From contig NZ_LOKX01000033.1 in assembly GCF_002211285.1 (NCBI RefSeq), positions 186,001-250,000 on the forward strand: a stretch of DNA of 64,000 nucleotides, read 5' to 3'. A program made the position numbers and the translations under genes. The notes beneath the pieces were generated by a model. The model saw nothing but the letters and a program-made list of their open reading frames with translations. It was not told where the DNA came from and did not search any database. The DNA is from Rhizobium sp. R635. GTDB taxonomy: Bacteria > Pseudomonadota > Alphaproteobacteria > Rhizobiales > Rhizobiaceae. Below, piece by piece: positions 7,930 through 16,688 of this stretch; within the stretch, counting starts at the first letter, position 1, and each line of letters opens with the position of its first letter.

Positions 7930-9190
7930 CGGCGGCCTCCTGTTTCGAGTTTTTGTCCATCTCGCGCACCGCTTGGAAAAGAACGGCGGCGCCGAGCGCG
8001 ATGTCGTCATTGTCAACCCATTCGTCGGCGCAATGGCTGCGGCCGTCCCGGCAGGGCACGAAGATCATCGCTGCCGGCGCCACCTTGGCAATCCAGGCCG
8101 TATCGTGCCCGGCACCGGAGGCCATGCGCCGGTATTTTGTGCCGACGCGTTCACAGGCGGTCTCCAGCGTCGAAAGCAGGCCGGCATCGCCCGGTGTCGG
8201 CTGATTGTCGGAAACCCGGTTCGGTGTCCCGATGGTCACGCCGTAGGCTGTTGCCAATTTTTCGACATGGCCGTCGAGCCAGCGGCAGAAGGCATCCATG
8301 TCGGCGCGGATTTCCGCACGGCCGTCGATCAGGAGCACGGCTTTCGAGGGAACGACATTGGCCGCATTCGGTTCGATCCTGAATTCGCCGACCGTCGCGG
8401 CAAAATGTCCCGGCGTCCTGGCAAGCTCGGCGGCGGCGTTGCGGATGTCGAGCACCAGCTGCGATGCCGCCACAAGGGCATCCGCCCGCCGGTCCATCGG
8501 TGTCGTACCGGCGTGGTCGGCGCAGCCTTCGACAGTGATCTCGATCCGGGTGATGCCCGAGATCGCGGTGACGATGCCGATATCCTCCCCTTCGGCTTCG
8601 AGCACCGGTCCCTGCTCGATATGAAGCTCGAGAAAGCCCGCTATATCGGGCCTCTTCTGCTGCATCAGCACGTCGGGCTCGCCGCCTACCTGGGCGATGC
8701 CCCCGGCAAGGTCGAGGTCGCCGCTGACGCGTGAAAGCCAGGCTTCCGGCAATTGCCCGGTCATGCCGCGACTGCCGATGCAGGAGACGCCGAAGATGCT
8801 GACTTCCTCGGCGAGGAAATCGACGATCTCGAGATCGTGGTCGAGTTCGATAGCCTGATCGCCAAGCGCACGCGCCACTTCCAGGGCCGAGATGACGCCG
8901 GCAATGCCGTCGAAGCGGCCGCCGTCCGGCACCGTGTCGGAATGTGAACCGAGCATGATCGTGCCGAGCCATGGTTTGCGGCCCGTGCGCCGGCCGATCA
9001 GGTTGCCGGCGGCATCGATCCGTGTTTCCAGTCCCGCCGCCTTCATCTGCGCTTCGATATAGGCCCGGCCTTCGAGGAAGAGCGGCGAGAAGGCGCGCCG
9101 CGTCCAGGGATGCCCGGGTTCGGTAAGCCCGGCCAGTGCCTCTATGTCCTCAGCGATCCGGCCGGCATTGACGGGCAGATTGCGGCTCAT
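7910..9190 (-). CDS. M20-type N-carbamoyl-L-amino acid amidohydrolase
   Basis: 426 aa metal-dependent amidohydrolase of the M20 / hydantoinase-carbamoylase family. Metal-site motifs in order: GSHSDTV, FDGIAGV, an acidic pair in FLAEEVS, LELHIEQGP, DHAGTTPM and SGAGHD, with the family's late RSHCADEW. It would hydrolyse an N-carbamoyl amino acid to the amino acid, CO2 and ammonia; in the proposed pathway N-carbamoyl-L-glutamate gives glutamate. Allantoate amidohydrolases share this fold, so the name alone is not decisive. The start overlaps the stop of the hydantoinase by four bases (ATGA). Confidence 0.9.
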   Translation of the reverse strand: MSRNLPVNAGRIAEDIEALAGLTEPGHPWTRRAFSPLFLEGRAYIEAQMKAAGLETRIDAAGNLIGRRTGRKPWLGTIMLGSHSDTVPDGGRFDGIAGVISALEVARALGDQAIELDHDLEIVDFLAEEVSIFGVSCIGSRGMTGQLPEAWLSRVSGDLDLAGGIAQVGGEPDVLMQQKRPDIAGFLELHIEQGPVLEAEGEDIGIVTAISGITRIEITVEGCADHAGTTPMDRRADALVAASQLVLDIRNAAAELARTPGHFAATVGEFRIEPNAANVVPSKAVLLIDGRAEIRADMDAFCRWLDGHVEKLATAYGVTIGTPNRVSDNQPTPGDAGLLSTLETACERVGTKYRRMASGAGHDTAWIAKVAPAAMIFVPCRDGRSHCADEWVDNDDIALGAAVLFQAVREMDKNSKQEAADGTHTG

Positions 9191-10566
9191 GTGGCAGCTC
9201 CCGCGATCACCTGGCGCGGCAGTGGCCGCACGAACCGCCCGGCGCCGGGCTTGGCCAGCACCTTCCCGCCCTCGGCGATCTTTTCGCCGCGCAGATAGGT
9301 GGCGGACACGGTCCAGGGCAGGCGAATGCCGTTGTAAGGGCTCCAGCCGACGACATTGTTGCCGCTTTCGGACGCGTCATAGACGCTTTCGTGCGGCTCC
9401 AGCACGGTGATATCGGCGTCCTTGCCTGGTGTCAGCGCGCCCTTGATATGATCGAGCCGGAAATGCTTCGCCGGATTTTCCGCCATCAGCCGGGCCGCCC
9501 ATGTCAGCGGAATGCCGCGTTCGAGGGCGCCTTTCACGAAAAGCGGGACCATCACCTCAAGGCCGGGAACGCCGGAGGCGTTGGCGAGCATGTCGGGATT
9601 GGTCTTGCGGTTTTCCGACCAGCTGACGTGGTCGGTCGAGACCAGCCAGACGTCGCCTTCGGCCACCTTCCGCCAGAGCTTCTCCACCTCGGCGCGCGGC
9701 CGCAGGGGCGGATTGATCTTCGCCTTGCCGCCGAGGCGCTTCACGTCGTTTTCCTCGTCGAGTGTGAGGTAGTGAATGCAGCATTCGACCGTCGCGGCAA
9801 AACCGTCGCGGCGATAGGAACGCGCGATATCGTAGCCGCGCCCGAGCGAGCAGTGCACCACATGCGAGGGGCAGCCTGTATTGGCGCCGGTCTCGAAGAT
9901 CGTATGCATCGCCAGAAGCTCGGTAATCGCAGGCCGCGACAGGCCGTGCGCCCGCCAGTCGGTGGTGCCGCTCGCCTTCACCTGCTCCATGTAGCTACGC
10001 ACCGCCTCGTCGTCCTCATTATGCACGCCCGCCGTCAGCCCCGTCGGCGCGATTGCCGCAAAGCAGGCATCGAGCAGGGCAGGGGGAATGCGCGGAAAAC
10101 GCTTGGGATCGGTGCCGAAGGTCGAGAATTTGAACGCGGCAACGCCGGCTTCGACCATTTCGCGGATACGCGCCGGGCCTTCTTCCGGGTCGATGGTGCC
10201 GTAAAGGGCGAAGTCGACGCGCGCCTGCGGGCCCGCGTGATCGATCTTCTGCTTCACCGCCGCCGCAGAGCAGACGAGATTGCCCTCGTCATAGGGCATG
10301 TCGACGATCGTGGTAACGCCGCCGGCCGCCGCCGAGCGCGTCGACCAGATGAAATCCTCTTGGTCCTTCTGGGAGAGCGAATGCACCTGCGCGTCGATCG
10401 CGCCCGGAAGGATCAGAGCCTTTCCGAGCAGATGCCGTTCGTGGGCCGAGGGCGGCACGCCGAGGCCGAGTTCGGCGATTTTGCCATCGCGCACGGCGAC
10501 ATAGCCCTCGTCGAGAATGCGGTCCGGCAGCACCACCGTGCCCTGCAGAACGAGATCGAAGTCCAT
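9187..10566 (-). CDS. dihydroorotase/hydantoinase-family cyclic amidohydrolase
   Basis: 459 aa TIM-barrel amidohydrolase, similar in length to allantoinases and D-hydantoinases. Most metal ligands are visible: Lys146 in AAFKFSTF (the residue carboxylated in the family), His182 (GVHNED), His238 (HVVHCS) and Asp312 (STDHVS). The usual first metal motif HxH is Gln60-Val-His62 (DAQVHS), so one canonical His is missing. In context it should open the hydantoin-5-propionate ring to N-carbamoyl-glutamate, step four of ergothioneine breakdown. The stop overlaps the carbamoylase start, and 19 bases separate it from the upstream lyase. Allantoinase is the alternative label. Confidence 0.87.
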   Translation of the reverse strand: MDFDLVLQGTVVLPDRILDEGYVAVRDGKIAELGLGVPPSAHERHLLGKALILPGAIDAQVHSLSQKDQEDFIWSTRSAAAGGVTTIVDMPYDEGNLVCSAAAVKQKIDHAGPQARVDFALYGTIDPEEGPARIREMVEAGVAAFKFSTFGTDPKRFPRIPPALLDACFAAIAPTGLTAGVHNEDDEAVRSYMEQVKASGTTDWRAHGLSRPAITELLAMHTIFETGANTGCPSHVVHCSLGRGYDIARSYRRDGFAATVECCIHYLTLDEENDVKRLGGKAKINPPLRPRAEVEKLWRKVAEGDVWLVSTDHVSWSENRKTNPDMLANASGVPGLEVMVPLFVKGALERGIPLTWAARLMAENPAKHFRLDHIKGALTPGKDADITVLEPHESVYDASESGNNVVGWSPYNGIRLPWTVSATYLRGEKIAEGGKVLAKPGAGRFVRPLPRQVIAGAAT

Positions 10567-10585
10567 GCCGGTTCCTCCTCTGAAA

Positions 10586-12172
10586 TCAGATCGCCACCGG
10601 TTCCTGGCGTGTCAGCCGCTCCTCGATCCGTTCCAGCGAGCTGAGCGCGAAGAAATCGTCGAAGGAAGCGATCGGAACCTGCTCCGTCAGCTTCGAGAGG
10701 AAGGCGTCCGAGCCGAGTTCCTCTTCGATGGCCTCCACCTCCGCCGAAAGCGGCCGGTCGACCGTATAGAAATCAGCATGTTTGCGCACGACCTCATAGA
10801 GCATGGCCGCGACACCCCTGGGCTCGTCGCCCAGAATGTCGATCGCCTGGGCCGAGAGCAAAGCCTCGAGCGCCGCAAGGCGCTTCAATGCTCGCATCTG
10901 CCGATCGAAGCGCTCGATGACGAGCGGCAGAAAGGCGGCTTCGTCCTCCAGCCCGGCCGCGACGACGAGCGACTGGGCGGAAACCGGATTGGACATCGAC
11001 AGCACGCGCGAAAAGATCTCGCCGGCGAGCTTGATGATCGGCCCGAAACCGGTGGCGATCCGTCCCGGCGGCACCAGGTTGACCGGCAGGTCGCGCCGCT
11101 GGCCGTTGCCGAGAATGACGCAGCGGTTGAAGGCGTTGCGCGCCGCATGCGCCATGCAGAGTGCTGCCGATTCGAGCAGGATCGTCACGTCGAGCGGAAG
11201 AGAACCGCCCGATGTCATCACCCGGCCCTCGACGACGACCGGATTATCGTCCGAGCGCCCGGTGGCGGCAAGGATCTTGTGGCCTGTTGAAAGCAGGTTC
11301 TCGATCACTGCGCCGAACACCTGGGCGATCATGCGCAGGCTGAGCGGATCCTGCACATGCGTTGCGACAGGCCAGTTCCAGTCGTCGGAGGCATTGCAGA
11401 GCCAGGCGCCGATCAGCGCCTCGCGCGCCGTGCCGACATGGCGAACCGCCTTCCAGGGATCGCGCGACGCGCCGAGCGCGCCTGATGCCATCATGCCGGT
11501 CGAAAGCAGAACGCGGATCGAGGCGGCGGCGCTGCGTGTCGTCTCTGCCGCTGCGGCAAAGCTCACCGCATTGACGCTGAGCGAGGCGAGGCTGTCGCGC
11601 GGCGCCATCCGCACCGGTTCCAGCCCCGCCGCCCGGAAGGCGTCGGCTGCCTGCATCCGGTTGCCGCGATAGATCGCTTCGCCGACGCCGGTCAGCACCG
11701 CGCCGATCTGCCCCATGAGGCCGATATCGGCGCAGCCGATCGAGCCCGTGCGGCGCACGACCGGAACGAGGTCGGCTTCGAGCATTCTCATATAGGCCTG
11801 CACCAGTTCCGGCGTGCAGCCGACCTGGCCGGTCAGCGCCGTATTGACGCGGATCGCCATGGCGTTGCGCACGACATTGCAGGAAAAGGGCGTGCCGGTG
11901 CCGAAATGATGGGCGCGCACGAGGCCGAGATTGAAGGTGTCGAGTTCGTCTGCCGACCACTCCACATCCTTCATCGCGCCGACGCCCGTCGTCGAGCCGT
12001 AGACAGGCATGCCGGACGCGATCGCATCCTCGACGACTTCGCGGGCGATGGCGATGCGGGCCATGCCGGTCGGCGAAGCCGAAATGACCGCCTTGCCCGC
12101 ACCGATCGTCACCATCTCGGCAAAACCGAGCGGTCGTCCGGAAAGTTCGATGCCGGGGCGTTCGTGCTGCAT
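10586..12172 (-). CDS. MIO-less aromatic ammonia-lyase family protein, probable ergothionase
   Basis: 528 aa member of the HAL/PAL superfamily (YGSTTGVG near Tyr58; GSIGCADIGLMGQ at 143-155; AIYRGNRM). In histidine ammonia-lyase the Ala-Ser-Gly of GASGDLAPL cyclises to the MIO electrophile. Here that triad is Cys147-Ala148-Asp149, so MIO cannot form. The late HAL motif NQEDHVS is also replaced (GLEDEAAF). Loss of MIO with retention of the fold is expected for ergothionase, which eliminates trimethylamine from ergothioneine to give thiourocanate. As first gene of an operon carrying plausible enzymes for every later step, this is the best call. A canonical hutH is not supported. Confidence 0.85.
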   Translation of the reverse strand: MQHERPGIELSGRPLGFAEMVTIGAGKAVISASPTGMARIAIAREVVEDAIASGMPVYGSTTGVGAMKDVEWSADELDTFNLGLVRAHHFGTGTPFSCNVVRNAMAIRVNTALTGQVGCTPELVQAYMRMLEADLVPVVRRTGSIGCADIGLMGQIGAVLTGVGEAIYRGNRMQAADAFRAAGLEPVRMAPRDSLASLSVNAVSFAAAAETTRSAAASIRVLLSTGMMASGALGASRDPWKAVRHVGTAREALIGAWLCNASDDWNWPVATHVQDPLSLRMIAQVFGAVIENLLSTGHKILAATGRSDDNPVVVEGRVMTSGGSLPLDVTILLESAALCMAHAARNAFNRCVILGNGQRRDLPVNLVPPGRIATGFGPIIKLAGEIFSRVLSMSNPVSAQSLVVAAGLEDEAAFLPLVIERFDRQMRALKRLAALEALLSAQAIDILGDEPRGVAAMLYEVVRKHADFYTVDRPLSAEVEAIEEELGSDAFLSKLTEQVPIASFDDFFALSSLERIEERLTRQEPVAI

Positions 12173-12217
12173 GTGCCTATCTCCTTGAAAATGAGACTAA
12201 GCGAGCCCTCCGTCACA

Positions 12218-12229
12218 TGGGATATCCCA
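12218..12229. promoter_or_regulatory. perfect 12-bp palindrome upstream of the catabolic operon
   Basis: TGGGATATCCCA is a perfect dyad in the 89-base gap between ubiB and the first catabolic gene, 46 bases before its ATG. It is the right size and place for a repressor or activator operator. The cognate regulator is not identifiable from the window. Confidence 0.45.
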
Positions 12230-12261
12230 AATGCCGAACACAGCATGTTTTTGCGAACGGA

Positions 12262-13836
12262 TCAGCTCAGCATCCAGGCAATATAGAGAAGCGTCAATGC
12301 TATGACCCAGAGCGCAAACCTGGCGGAGCGGTTGTGCCGCGCCTCGGCCTTGCCGATCGCATCCGCCGTCTGCTCGTCGAAACGTAAGCCGTGTTCGCTC
12401 ATATGCAGAAGCTGATGGTGGAATTTTTCGGTCTTCGCCGCGATTTCAGGCACGGCTTCGGCAAGCTTCACCGCCGCCTTCAGCCCGTCCTTGAGATCGG
12501 TGGCGATCCGCTTCGGCCCGAGATTGTTGCGAATCCAGTCACCGACGACGGGCTCGGAGGCCTTCCACATGTTGAAGCGCGGGTTGAGCATGCGCGACAC
12601 GCCCTCGACCACGACCATCGTTTTCTGCAGCATCACCAGTTCCGGCCGGGTGGCCATATCGAAGAGTTCGGTCACTTCGAAGAGCAGCGTCAGCAGCTTG
12701 CCCATCGAGATCGTCTCGGCCGGCTGTCCGTGGATCGGCTCGCCGATCGCCCGGATCGCCTGGGCGAAGCTCTCGACATTGTGGTGGCCGGGCACATAGC
12801 CCGCCTCGAAATGCACTTCTGCCACGCGGATATAATCGCGGGTGATGAAGCCGTAGAGGATTTCGGCGAGGAACCGCCGCTCCTTCTTGCCCAGCCGCCC
12901 GACGATGCCCATGTCGACGGCGACGATCATGCCGCCCGCATCGACGAAGAGATTGCCCGGATGCATGTCGGCATGGAAGAAGCCGTCGCGCAGCGTATGG
13001 CGGAGGAACGACTGGATCAGCGTATCGGCGAGCAGGTTGAGATCGTGGCCGGCCGCGCGCAGGCCCTCGACGTCGGACATTCTCGTGCCCTCGATCCACT
13101 CCATGGTGATGACGTCGCGCCCGGTGCGCTCCCAATCGACCTTCGGCACACGGAAGCCCGGGTCCTTCTCGGTATTCTCGGCGATCTCGGAAAGAGCGGC
13201 GGCTTCCAGGCGAAGATCCATCTCCACCTTCGTCGTCTGCTCCAGCGTCTTCGTCACCTCGACGGGGCGCAGCCGCCGGCTGAAAGGCAGGAAACGCTCC
13301 TGCATATGGGCGACGAGATACATCGCCTCGATGTCATGGGCGAAGCGCTGGCGCACGCCGGGCCGGACGATCTTGACGGCGACCTTCTTCCGGCCTTCGG
13401 TCGTTTCGACTTCCGCCGGATGCACCTGCGCGATCGAGGCGGCAGCGATCGGATCGCCGAAGCTCGCATAGAGTTCGCCGATCGGCCGCCCGAGCGAGCC
13501 TTCGATATTGGCCTTGGCGGCGGCCACCGGAAAGAAGGCCATCCTGTCCTGAAGCTGCGACAGGTCGTTGGCGAATTCGACGCCGACGACGTCGGGCCGC
13601 GTCGCCAGGAACTGGCCGATCTTCACATAGGAGGGACCGAGCCGTTCGACGGCCTGCGCCAATCGGTCGCTGCGCTTCTGATGCCGCGCCTTGCCCCGCT
13701 CGAAAATCGTGGCGAAGGATTTGGCGAGCGCGATCGGCGGCGGTAAGCCTTCGGAAGGAAGAGCTGACACGACGCCCTCGCGCACGAGCACCCAGCCGAC
13801 GCGCCAAAGGCGGAAATAGGCTCCGAAAGTGCTCAT
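12262..13836 (-). CDS. ubiB: ubiquinone biosynthesis kinase-like protein UbiB
   Basis: 524 aa atypical (ABC1/ADCK) kinase-like protein needed for ubiquinone synthesis. Visible features are the KxGQ motif (SYVKIGQF), the ATP Lys in KVAVKIVRPG, HADMHPGNLFV and the metal-binding DMGIVGRLG. The C-terminus has a hydrophobic anchor (FALWVIALTLLYIAWML). The ATG at 13836 has a GGGG site upstream; a GTG at 13851 does not. It lies about 50 bases downstream of ubiE on the same strand, so ubiE-ubiB form one operon. Confidence 0.95.
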   Translation of the reverse strand: MSTFGAYFRLWRVGWVLVREGVVSALPSEGLPPPIALAKSFATIFERGKARHQKRSDRLAQAVERLGPSYVKIGQFLATRPDVVGVEFANDLSQLQDRMAFFPVAAAKANIEGSLGRPIGELYASFGDPIAAASIAQVHPAEVETTEGRKKVAVKIVRPGVRQRFAHDIEAMYLVAHMQERFLPFSRRLRPVEVTKTLEQTTKVEMDLRLEAAALSEIAENTEKDPGFRVPKVDWERTGRDVITMEWIEGTRMSDVEGLRAAGHDLNLLADTLIQSFLRHTLRDGFFHADMHPGNLFVDAGGMIVAVDMGIVGRLGKKERRFLAEILYGFITRDYIRVAEVHFEAGYVPGHHNVESFAQAIRAIGEPIHGQPAETISMGKLLTLLFEVTELFDMATRPELVMLQKTMVVVEGVSRMLNPRFNMWKASEPVVGDWIRNNLGPKRIATDLKDGLKAAVKLAEAVPEIAAKTEKFHHQLLHMSEHGLRFDEQTADAIGKAEARHNRSARFALWVIALTLLYIAWMLS

Positions 13837-13884
13837 GCTGAAGTGCCCCACTGAGGGAGGTTCGTCTTTTTTTCCTTCATTCCC

Positions 13885-14661
13885 TCAGAGCTTCCAGCCG
13901 GAATGGAGCGCGGCGATGCCGCCGGTATAATTGGTGTAGGTGACGCGCGAGAAGCCGGCCTGGCGGATCATCGCCGCGAAATTCTCCTGGTTCGGGAATT
14001 TGCGGATCGATTCCACCAGATACTGGTAGGGTTCGGCATCGCCGGTGATCGCCTTGCCGAATTGCGGGATAGCACTGAACGACCAGGCGTCGTAGATCTT
14101 GTCGAGAAGCGGCATTTCGACTTCGGAAAATTCCAAGACCAGTAGGCGTCCGCCGCGCTTCAGCACGCGATAGGCCTCCGACAGCGCCACATCGATCCGG
14201 GGCACGTTGCGGATGCCGAAGGCAATCGTATAGGCATCGAAACTGCCGGCTTCGAAGGGCAGTTCCTCGGCATTCGCCTCGACGAAGGTGAGATTGCTGG
14301 AAAGCTTCTTCTTTTCCGCCCGCTCGGCGCCGACGCCGAGCATCGAGCCGTTGATGTCGAGCACGGTCGCATGCGCCTGCTTACCCGAGGCCTCGACGAT
14401 GCGGAAGGCGATGTCGCCGGTGCCGCCGGCAACGTCGAGCACCTTGTAGCCCGGCTCCTTGCGCGGATTGAGCGCCGAGATCATCGCATCCTTCCAGGCG
14501 CGGTGCATGCCCATGGACATGACGTCGTTCATGATGTCGTAGCGCTTGGCGACCTTGTGGAACACCTCGTTGACGAGGCCCTGTTTCTCGCCGCCCGCCA
14601 CCTCGCGGAAGCCGTAGGAGGTCTCCATGCCGCCATCGGCGGAAGTGCGGCTTTCTGACAT
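13885..14661 (-). CDS. ubiE: demethylmenaquinone/2-polyprenyl-6-methoxybenzoquinol C-methyltransferase
   Basis: 258 aa SAM-dependent methyltransferase for the C-methylation step of ubiquinone synthesis. It shows UbiE signature regions VAKRYDIMNDVMSMGMHRAW and RVLKRGGRLLVLEFSE, with motif I as VLDVAGGTGDIAFR. The ATG at 14661 (MSESRTSADGGMETSYGF) fits the family length better than an upstream one at 14700. It is divergent from mutM, with 148 bases between, and followed by ubiB. Confidence 0.96.
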   Translation of the reverse strand: MSESRTSADGGMETSYGFREVAGGEKQGLVNEVFHKVAKRYDIMNDVMSMGMHRAWKDAMISALNPRKEPGYKVLDVAGGTGDIAFRIVEASGKQAHATVLDINGSMLGVGAERAEKKKLSSNLTFVEANAEELPFEAGSFDAYTIAFGIRNVPRIDVALSEAYRVLKRGGRLLVLEFSEVEMPLLDKIYDAWSFSAIPQFGKAITGDAEPYQYLVESIRKFPNQENFAAMIRQAGFSRVTYTNYTGGIAALHSGWKL

Positions 14662-14809
14662 CAGGCTGCTCCGTTCCTTGCAGATCGGCACGGCGGCCAT
14701 AGCGAAAGACCGCGCGCGACGTTATCACTGGACCGCACTCTCCGCGGCACACTGGCGCTATAGCGCACATCGTCCTCGGTTGAAACACGTTAGATATAGA
14801 TGGGTTAAG

Positions 14810-15700
14810 ATGCCGGAATTGCCAGAAGTCGAAACGGTCAAACGGGGCCTTACGCCGGCGATGGAGGGCGCTCGCGTCGCAAGGCTGGAGCTGCGCCGTG
14901 GGGATCTGCGCTTTCCTTTTCCTGACGCTTTGGCGGAGAAAGTTTCTGGCCGCACCATCGTCGGTCTTGGCCGCCGTGCCAAATATCTGCTGGTCGATCT
15001 CGATGACGGCAACACGCTGATTTCCCATCTCGGCATGTCCGGCTCTTTCCGTATTGAGGAGGGCGCCGGCTCCGATACACCGGGGCAATTTCACCATGCC
15101 CGCTCGAAGGATGAGAAGCACGATCACGTCGTCTTCCATCTGGAAAGCTCCGGCGGCTCAAGGCGCGTGATCTATAACGACCCGCGCCGTTTCGGCTTCA
15201 TGGATATGGCAAGACGTGCCGATCTCGCCGCCCATCCCTTCTTCCGCGATCTCGGGCCGGAGCCGACGGGGAACGAACTGGGGGCGGCCTACCTCGCCGA
15301 ACGTTTCCGCGACAAGGCGCAGCCGCTGAAGAGCGCGCTCCTCGACCAGAAGAACATTGCCGGCCTCGGCAATATATATGTGTGCGAAGCGCTGTGGCGC
15401 TCGCATCTTTCGCCCATCCGCGCCGCCGGCACGCTGGTCACGGCAGGCGGAAAGCCGAAGGAGACGCTGAACCTGCTCGTCGCCTCGATCCGCGAGGTCA
15501 TCGCCGATGCGATCGCCGCCGGCGGGTCGTCGCTGCGCGACCATATCCAGACCGACGGGTCGCTCGGCTATTTCCAGCATTCCTTCTCCGTCTATGATCA
15601 TGAAGGCCAGGCTTGCGGCACGCCGGGCTGCGGCGGTACGGTCGCCCGCATCGTGCAGGCCGGCCGCTCGACCTTCTATTGCGCCGCCTGCCAGAAGTAA
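14810..15700 (+). CDS. mutM: formamidopyrimidine-DNA glycosylase
   Basis: 296 aa bifunctional glycosylase/AP lyase that removes 8-oxoguanine and formamidopyrimidines. The start is set by the essential N-terminus MPELPEVETV, where Pro2 is the Schiff-base nucleophile and Glu3 is catalytic. The helix-two-turn-helix region contains LLDQKNIAGLGNIYVCE. The C-terminal zinc finger has CGTPGC and CAAC. Echo-type hydratase 15724-16497 follows 23 bases later on the same strand. Confidence 0.97.
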   Translation: MPELPEVETVKRGLTPAMEGARVARLELRRGDLRFPFPDALAEKVSGRTIVGLGRRAKYLLVDLDDGNTLISHLGMSGSFRIEEGAGSDTPGQFHHARSKDEKHDHVVFHLESSGGSRRVIYNDPRRFGFMDMARRADLAAHPFFRDLGPEPTGNELGAAYLAERFRDKAQPLKSALLDQKNIAGLGNIYVCEALWRSHLSPIRAAGTLVTAGGKPKETLNLLVASIREVIADAIAAGGSSLRDHIQTDGSLGYFQHSFSVYDHEGQACGTPGCGGTVARIVQAGRSTFYCAACQK

Positions 15701-15723
15701 CAGTGAGAACCCGGGAGAACAGC

Positions 15724-16497
15724 ATGGCCTATGAGACCCTGATCGTCGAAACCCGAGGCAATGTCGGCCTCATCACGCTGAACCGCCCGCAGGCGCTGAA
15801 TGCGCTGAACTCCACCGTGCTGAGGGAACTGAAGGAGGCCTATACCGCTTTTCACGCCGATGAGGCGATCGGCGCCATCGTCCTCACCGGTTCCGAGCGC
15901 GCCTTCGCTGCCGGGGCCGACATCAAGGAGATGCAGTCGCTCGAGTTTGCCGATATGTATAAGAGTGACTTCATCAGCGGCTGGGACGACATCGCCAGGG
16001 CGCGCAAGCCGGTGATCGCAGCCGTCAGCGGTTTTGCGCTCGGCGGTGGCTGCGAGCTCGCCATGATGTGCGATTTCATCATCGCCTCGGAGACAGCGAA
16101 ATTCGGCCAGCCGGAAATCACCCTCGGCGTCATTCCAGGCATGGGCGGCTCGCAGCGGCTGACGCGCGCCGTCGGCAAGGCGAAGGCGATGGATCTCGTG
16201 CTGACCGGCCGCATGATGGATGCCGCCGAGGCGGAGCGATCGGGACTCGTTTCGCGTGTGGTGGCGCCCGAGCGTCTGATCGAAGAAGCGCTGGCGGCGG
16301 CCGAAAAGATCGCGTCGCTTTCCCGGCCCTCGGTCCTGATGGCCAAGGAGGCGGTCAACCGCGCCTTCGAAGTGACCCTGGAGGAGGGGCTGCGGTTCGA
16401 ACGCCGTCTGTTCCACAGTCTCTTTGCCATGGAGGATCAGAAAGAAGGCATGGCGGCCTTCGTCGAGAAGCGCAAACCCGCTTTTAAGCACCGTTGA
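15724..16497 (+). CDS. enoyl-CoA hydratase
   Basis: 257 aa crotonase-fold protein, the usual size for short-chain enoyl-CoA hydratases of fatty-acid beta-oxidation. Oxyanion-hole and catalytic regions are visible: AAGADIKEM, GFALGGGCELAMMCD with the first catalytic Glu region, and PEITLGVIPGMGGSQRL with the second. GGGAGAACAGC precedes the ATG. It is probably cotranscribed with mutM. Confidence 0.93.
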   Translation: MAYETLIVETRGNVGLITLNRPQALNALNSTVLRELKEAYTAFHADEAIGAIVLTGSERAFAAGADIKEMQSLEFADMYKSDFISGWDDIARARKPVIAAVSGFALGGGCELAMMCDFIIASETAKFGQPEITLGVIPGMGGSQRLTRAVGKAKAMDLVLTGRMMDAAEAERSGLVSRVVAPERLIEEALAAAEKIASLSRPSVLMAKEAVNRAFEVTLEEGLRFERRLFHSLFAMEDQKEGMAAFVEKRKPAFKHR

Positions 16498-16538
16498 GCG
16501 CTTTTAGGCGCTTCCGGTTGGAAAGCTTGAAAATCCGC

Positions 16539-16567
16539 GTTGACGTGGGCCGGCTTTAGAGTTATAT
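16539..16567 (+). promoter_or_regulatory. rpsT promoter
   Basis: GTTGAC at -35 (16539-16544) and TTATAT at -10 (16562-16567), separated by 17 bases, close to the rhizobial sigma-70 consensus. Transcription would begin near 16574, giving a leader of about 115 bases before rpsT. Confidence 0.65.
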
Positions 16568-16688
16568 GCCCGCCCACGGTTCGGAAAGCCGGTCTGGTTT
16601 TCCGCGATTGCTCCCGCATTGCTGGATTTGGTGGCCGCAGGGCCCGCGGTAATGGCGGAGTTTGTTCGAATTCTTGAGAGAGGCATCC

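Noticed and set aside
7910..10566. Allantoin degradation pair (allantoinase + allantoate amidohydrolase)
   Set aside because: Family membership allows it, but cotranscription with HAL- and HutU-like genes and DUF917 fits hydantoin-propionate and N-carbamoyl-glutamate better.
4770..12172. Canonical histidine utilisation (hut) operon
   Set aside because: The lyase lacks the MIO triad, the hydratase has altered active-site motifs, hutI/hutG/hutC are absent, and hydantoin-type hydrolases plus DUF917 are present.
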